Shown here piece after piece: positions 59,894 through 64,000 of a DNA stretch of 64,000 bases (the stretch's first letter is position 1; each line of letters opens with the position of its first letter). Where the stretch lies: NCBI RefSeq assembly GCF_011320225.1, contig NZ_JAAOEN010000001.1, forward strand, positions 186,001 to 250,000, in the 5' to 3' direction. The position numbers were made by a program, and so were the translations under genes. The notes beneath the pieces were generated by a model. It did no database searches. It saw nothing but the letters and a program-made list of their open reading frames with translations, and was not told the origin of the DNA. The DNA comes from Phytoactinopolyspora limicola (GTDB lineage: Bacteria; Actinomycetota; Actinomycetes; Jiangellales; Jiangellaceae).

Positions 59894-61069
59894 GTGGAGA
59901 TGGACACCGGCGACACCACCGACGTCATCGTCGTCGGATGCGGAATCATCGGCGCCTCTGTCGCGTGGCAGTTGGCCCGCCGCGGCGCGGTCGTCAGATG
60001 CCTCGACCCACACCCCGGTGACGGCTCGACCTACGCTGCGGCCGGCATGCTCGCCGCGGTCACCGAAACCACCTTCGGCGAACACGAGCTGATGCGGCTC
60101 AACCTCGAAGCAGCGGCGATGTGGCCGGATTTCGCCACCCAGCTCGAGGCCGAGACCGGCCAGCCGTGCGGGCTGCGCCGTACCGGCACGCTGACACTCG
60201 CCTTCGATGGCGACGACCGCCAGCAGCTACGCCGCCTCCATCAGCTGCACGTGGAATGGGGCCTCGACGCTCGGGAGATCACGACCGACGCCGCCCGACA
60301 GATGGAACCGACCCTCGGGCCGCGGCTGGCGGCGGCTATCTGGGCACCTGGCGATCATCAAGTCGATCCACGGTCGGCGCAGAAGGCACTGCTCACCGCG
60401 CTGATGGCAAGGAAGGTCGACATCATCGAACGAGCTGTCGAGCGTGTGCTGCCAGGTACGGCCGTAACGGGTCCGTCGAGGCCCGGTGTCGTGGACACCA
60501 ATGGTCAGGTCCACCGAGCCGACCTGGTTGTCGTGGCGGCGGGCTGGAACAGCCGGCTGCTCGCCCCCGGCTGCCCCACCCGTCCGGTCAAGGGGCAGGT
60601 GGCGCGGCTGGACGCCCGTGCAGTGCCAACATTCCAGCTGACCAGGGTAGTTCGCGGACTCGTGCAGGACCGACCGGTGTACCTTGTGCCGCGGGCGGAC
60701 GGGGAGATCGTGGTCGGGGGGACCAGCGAGGAGCAGCCGGACAACCGGCAGGTGACGGCCGGTGGTGCGTTCGCCCTACTCCGCGACGCCCGCGCACTGG
60801 TTCCCGGCATCGACGAGCTACCCGTCACCGAACTCACCGCTCGGGCCCGCCCCGGCAGCCCGGACAACCTGCCGCTGATCGGCGATGCCGGCCCACCCGG
60901 CATAGTGCTGGCTACCGGCCACTACCGCAACGGTGTCCTGCTAGCGCCGCTGACCGCCGCGGCGGTGGCGGCCCGCTGGGCGGACGGCAAACTACCCGAC
61001 TCGGTGTCCGCCGCACACCCGGCCCGCTTCCACCCCACCCATGATCATGAACACTTTGCCGTGCCATAG
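59894..61069 (+). CDS. thiO: Glycine oxidase (ThiO)
   Basis: 391 residues from the GTG at 59894, 5 bases after GGAGGG; the ATG at 59900 is spaced too far. The FAD motif VIVVGCGIIGASVAWQLA is N-terminal; the body ends with GDAGPPGIVLATGHYRNGVLLAPL, typical of D-amino-acid/glycine oxidases. It oxidises glycine to the imine used to build the thiazole ring. The last residues (HDHEHFAVP) are encoded by a gene-end palindrome (61038-61095) and are not part of the family. First gene of thiO-thiS-thiG under the TPP riboswitch. Confidence 0.95.
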   Translation: MEMDTGDTTDVIVVGCGIIGASVAWQLARRGAVVRCLDPHPGDGSTYAAAGMLAAVTETTFGEHELMRLNLEAAAMWPDFATQLEAETGQPCGLRRTGTLTLAFDGDDRQQLRRLHQLHVEWGLDAREITTDAARQMEPTLGPRLAAAIWAPGDHQVDPRSAQKALLTALMARKVDIIERAVERVLPGTAVTGPSRPGVVDTNGQVHRADLVVVAAGWNSRLLAPGCPTRPVKGQVARLDARAVPTFQLTRVVRGLVQDRPVYLVPRADGEIVVGGTSEEQPDNRQVTAGGAFALLRDARALVPGIDELPVTELTARARPGSPDNLPLIGDAGPPGIVLATGHYRNGVLLAPLTAAAVAARWADGKLPDSVSAAHPARFHPTHDHEHFAVP

Positions 61070-61095
61070 CACGGCAAAGTGTTCATGATCATGGG
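61038..61095. repeat. Gene-end palindrome copy D inside thiO 3' end
   Basis: CCCATGATCATGAACACTTT and its complement form a stem of about 27 base pairs with a CATA loop. It encodes the last residues of ThiO up to the TAG at 61067-61069, and ends 22 bases before thiS. It lies within an operon, so here it cannot be an absolute terminator; it may attenuate or stabilise the message. Confidence 0.85.
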
Positions 61096-61116
61096 GAGCA
61101 ACGAGGGAGACTACAC

Positions 61117-62161
<1,045 letters not shown>

Positions 62162-62237
62162 TCACCTCGACACCTGCCCCGTCGTCTGTCCGAATCATTC
62201 AAGACACCCCTCCACCGGCTGCCCTACGGTCGACAGC

Positions 62238-62636
62238 ATGACACCACGCATCGCAGTGATCGAGTTGGTCGTGGAAGACATGGGCCGCTCCTTCGCGTTC
62301 TACCGCAGACTTGGTCTCGACATCCCAGCCGGCGCCGAGAACGCCCCCCACGTCGAGGTGGAGCTGCCGGGCGGCTTGAAACTCGCGTGGGACTCCGTCG
62401 CGACGATCCGCTCCTACGACCCCAACTACCAGCAGCCCGGCGTGAGCCAGATCGCCCTCGCCTTCGACTGCGGCGCTCCCCATGGGGTGGACAGCGTGTT
62501 CGAAGACTTGACGACTGCCGGATATCGCAGCGAACACACACCGTGGGATGCGGTGTGGGGCCAGCGGTACGCTGCCGTGCTCGATCCCGACGGCAACCAG
62601 GTGGACCTGTTCGCGGCGCTGCCATCCGGTGGGTAG
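62238..62636 (+). CDS. VOC/glyoxalase-family protein
   Basis: 132 residues, one VOC domain with paired beta-alpha-beta-beta-beta units: IAVIELVVEDMGRSFAFYRRLG and AVLDPDGNQVDLFAALP. The second metal Glu position is replaced by Asp in VDLF, so it may be a non-metal bleomycin-resistance-like binder rather than an enzyme. Convergent with the AraC gene. Confidence 0.88.
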   Translation: MTPRIAVIELVVEDMGRSFAFYRRLGLDIPAGAENAPHVEVELPGGLKLAWDSVATIRSYDPNYQQPGVSQIALAFDCGAPHGVDSVFEDLTTAGYRSEHTPWDAVWGQRYAAVLDPDGNQVDLFAALPSGG

Positions 62637-62694
62637 GCGGCTACTGCTGTCCGGTGGGTCGGCGGCCCCCGGAGCGGATTGGGTACGACGCTGG

Positions 62695-63378
62695 TCAGGC
62701 TACGAGAGAGCGGAAGGTGGTGCCGCCCAATGCGCGCGTCTCGCGCGCGAGGTGGGCCTGGTCGGCATACCCACTGACCACTGCCGCCTCGGCCGCTGCC
62801 ACACCGCGGCGGCCGAGGCGTAGGGCGTGGTTGAACCGCAGGATGCGGGCCAGCGTCTTTGGTCCGTATCCGAAAGCATCAAGGCTGCGCCGGTGCAACT
62901 GACGGCTGCTCAGGCCGGCCGCCGCGGCGACGTCGTCGACCCGCCACCCTGCTCGCAGCCGTTCTTCGGTGAATCGGGCCAGCGGATCCGGTGGCTCAGC
63001 CTGATCCAGCCGCCGCGCCACCACCCGCTCCAGGAGGTCACCCGGGGCCGGTGCTGCCCGTAGCTGTTCGGTGAGCCGCCGGGTATCGGCCGCGGGCCAC
63101 ACGTCGGCCAGCAGAACCAGACGGTTGCGCAGGTGATGGGCAGGTATACCGATCACTCGCGGCCCCACGCCGTGGCCGAACCGCAGGCCAGTGAACGAAC
63201 GGCGCGTCCACGTCGTCTGGTGCGCCGTGGTGTCCGGGCCGGCCACGTACAGGGCATCACCAGCCAGAATGATGTCCATACAGCCATCCGGCAGGACACG
63301 GTGAACCTGAGTATCGTGCTCGGCCCGGCCCGTCCACAGAATGGTGGACGGTAACGACGACGGCCGTTCCGTGTACAT
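62695..63378 (-). CDS. AraC-family transcriptional regulator
   Basis: 227 residues from the ATG at 63378; an in-frame GTG at 63438 adds 20 doubtful residues. The N-terminal DUF6597-like region (VHRVLPDGCMDIILAGD) is followed by the AraC helix-turn-helix pair (about 135-225): WRVDDVAAAAGLSSRQLHRR, FGYGPKTLARILRF, then AAVVSGYADQAHLARE. Effector unknown. It is convergent with the VOC gene, which may be a target. Confidence 0.9.
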   Translation of the reverse strand: MYTERPSSLPSTILWTGRAEHDTQVHRVLPDGCMDIILAGDALYVAGPDTTAHQTTWTRRSFTGLRFGHGVGPRVIGIPAHHLRNRLVLLADVWPAADTRRLTEQLRAAPAPGDLLERVVARRLDQAEPPDPLARFTEERLRAGWRVDDVAAAAGLSSRQLHRRSLDAFGYGPKTLARILRFNHALRLGRRGVAAAEAAVVSGYADQAHLARETRALGGTTFRSLVA

Positions 63379-63581
63379 AACACCGAGCATGACACACCGG
63401 TCCGACAGGGACGGCACCGTCGGCCACGAGCCTTCCACATCCGTCGGATGGGTCCAGTCGCCCCGGATTCCCGACGTGGATCGATGGCCGCGAAGGGATT
63501 GCCAAGATGATCGCTGTCGATAAGACTAATTTTCACAGGCGAGTCAAACGTTGACGAATGAGAAAATGAGGAGGCATATCG

Positions 63582-64000
63582 ATGGCCTCGTTCCGCACCC
63601 TTCTCACCCTGACCGCAACCGCCGTACTGACCGCGGGCCTAGCGACCGCGCCCGCGTCGGCGAGCCCCACGACGCCCCGAGCGGCGGTCTCCGGCAGCGC
63701 ACCAGCCGCCGCCGCGCTGGCCACCACCAACGCCGCGCCGGCCCAGTGCTCAACCAACCCAGCCACTCCGAAACACCAGTTCCGGGCCATGTGGATCGCG
63801 TCGGTGTACAACATCGACTGGCCCAGCGCCACCGGGCTCAGCGTCTCTCAACAGCAGGCGGAATTCCGTGCCTGGCTGGACCTCGCTGAGCAGCACAACA
63901 TGAACGCCGTGGTGGTCCAGATCCGGCCCACCGCGGATGCGTTCTGGCCATCCTCCTACGAGCCCTGGTCACAGTGGCTCACCGGAACACCCGGCGCAGA
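63582..64000 (+). CDS. Secreted glycosyl-hydrolase-like (GHL10) protein, truncated by the window end
   Basis: 139 residues visible, cut at the window edge. GAGGAGG ends 7 bases before the ATG. Sec signal about 1-27 (LLTLTATAVLTAGLATAPASA), an Ala/Pro linker to about residue 55, then the start of a family-10-like glycosidase barrel: FRAMWIASVYNIDWPS and MNAVVVQIRPTADAFWPSSY. These proteins are probably extracellular glycosidases acting on wall-linked or environmental glycans. Confidence 0.88.
   Translation, partial: MASFRTLLTLTATAVLTAGLATAPASASPTTPRAAVSGSAPAAAALATTNAAPAQCSTNPATPKHQFRAMWIASVYNIDWPSATGLSVSQQQAEFRAWLDLAEQHNMNAVVVQIRPTADAFWPSSYEPWSQWLTGTPGA

Overview
The window is 64 kb of high-GC DNA with frequent GTG starts, tightly coupled genes (many 4-base ATGA overlaps) and actinobacterial hallmarks: a proteasome-activator (Bpa/PafE) gene, an ECF42-type sigma factor with a DGPF partner, an LPXTG thioester-domain surface protein, WXG100-like proteins, MobA with its small DUF6457-like partner, and leaderless-looking starts. 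I infer an actinomycete, perhaps of the Jiangella/Phytoactinopolyspora kind; the genus is a guess. There is no rRNA, CRISPR array, integrase or transposase. I see one tRNA gene, tRNA-Ser(UGA).

Layout. 0-3.3 kb: EEP phosphohydrolase, DeoR regulator, Tat-exported beta-helix protein. 3.3-3.6 kb: the first of two long nested inverted repeats. 3.7-9.6 kb: lipoprotein, tRNA-Ser, DGPF protein with ECF42 sigma factor, SDR-like protein, rhodanese, ROK-like kinase. 9.9-12.4 kb: ammonium transporter, O-methyltransferase, tiny membrane zinc-ribbon protein. 12.5-14.8 kb: a large plus small WXG100-like pair. 14.9-18.4 kb: nitrilase, mobA-DUF6457-quinone reductase, bpa. 18.58-19.04 kb: second long inverted repeat. 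19-25 kb: serS, pheA, S9 peptidase, and an hsp20 gene under a perfect CIRCE operator. 25-30 kb: LacI regulator and sugar ABC importer. 30.5-34 kb: pdhA-pdhB-E2. 34-37 kb: LPXTG protein, thioesterase, DtxR regulator. 37-41 kb: PucR regulator with cytosine deaminase and permease. 41-45.5 kb: alkaline phosphatase and a Mn/Zn-type ABC importer. 45.8-50.8 kb: EamA transporter, an XRE-TPR regulator divergent from a 42-residue secreted-peptide gene, aminotransferase, holin-like protein. 50.8-54.2 kb: LMW phosphatase plus fructosamine kinase, and an ABC exporter. 54.3-59 kb: VOC protein, an unrecognised winged-helix regulator, a secreted beta-propeller protein. 59-62.2 kb: thiE divergent from a TPP riboswitch-led thiO-thiS-thiG operon. 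62.2-64 kb: VOC protein, AraC regulator and a truncated glycosyl-hydrolase-like gene.

The most interesting observations are: (1) a peptide-signalling candidate, the XRE-TPR regulator gene divergent from a short Sec-signal peptide gene with its own Shine-Dalgarno sequence and terminator; (2) two copies of a 221-463 bp nested inverted repeat built from YCTGATC/GATCAGR units; (3) four copies of a palindrome of about 55 bp at gene 3' ends that supplies stop codons and even C-terminal residues to the genes it abuts. All functions are read from sequence without database searches.
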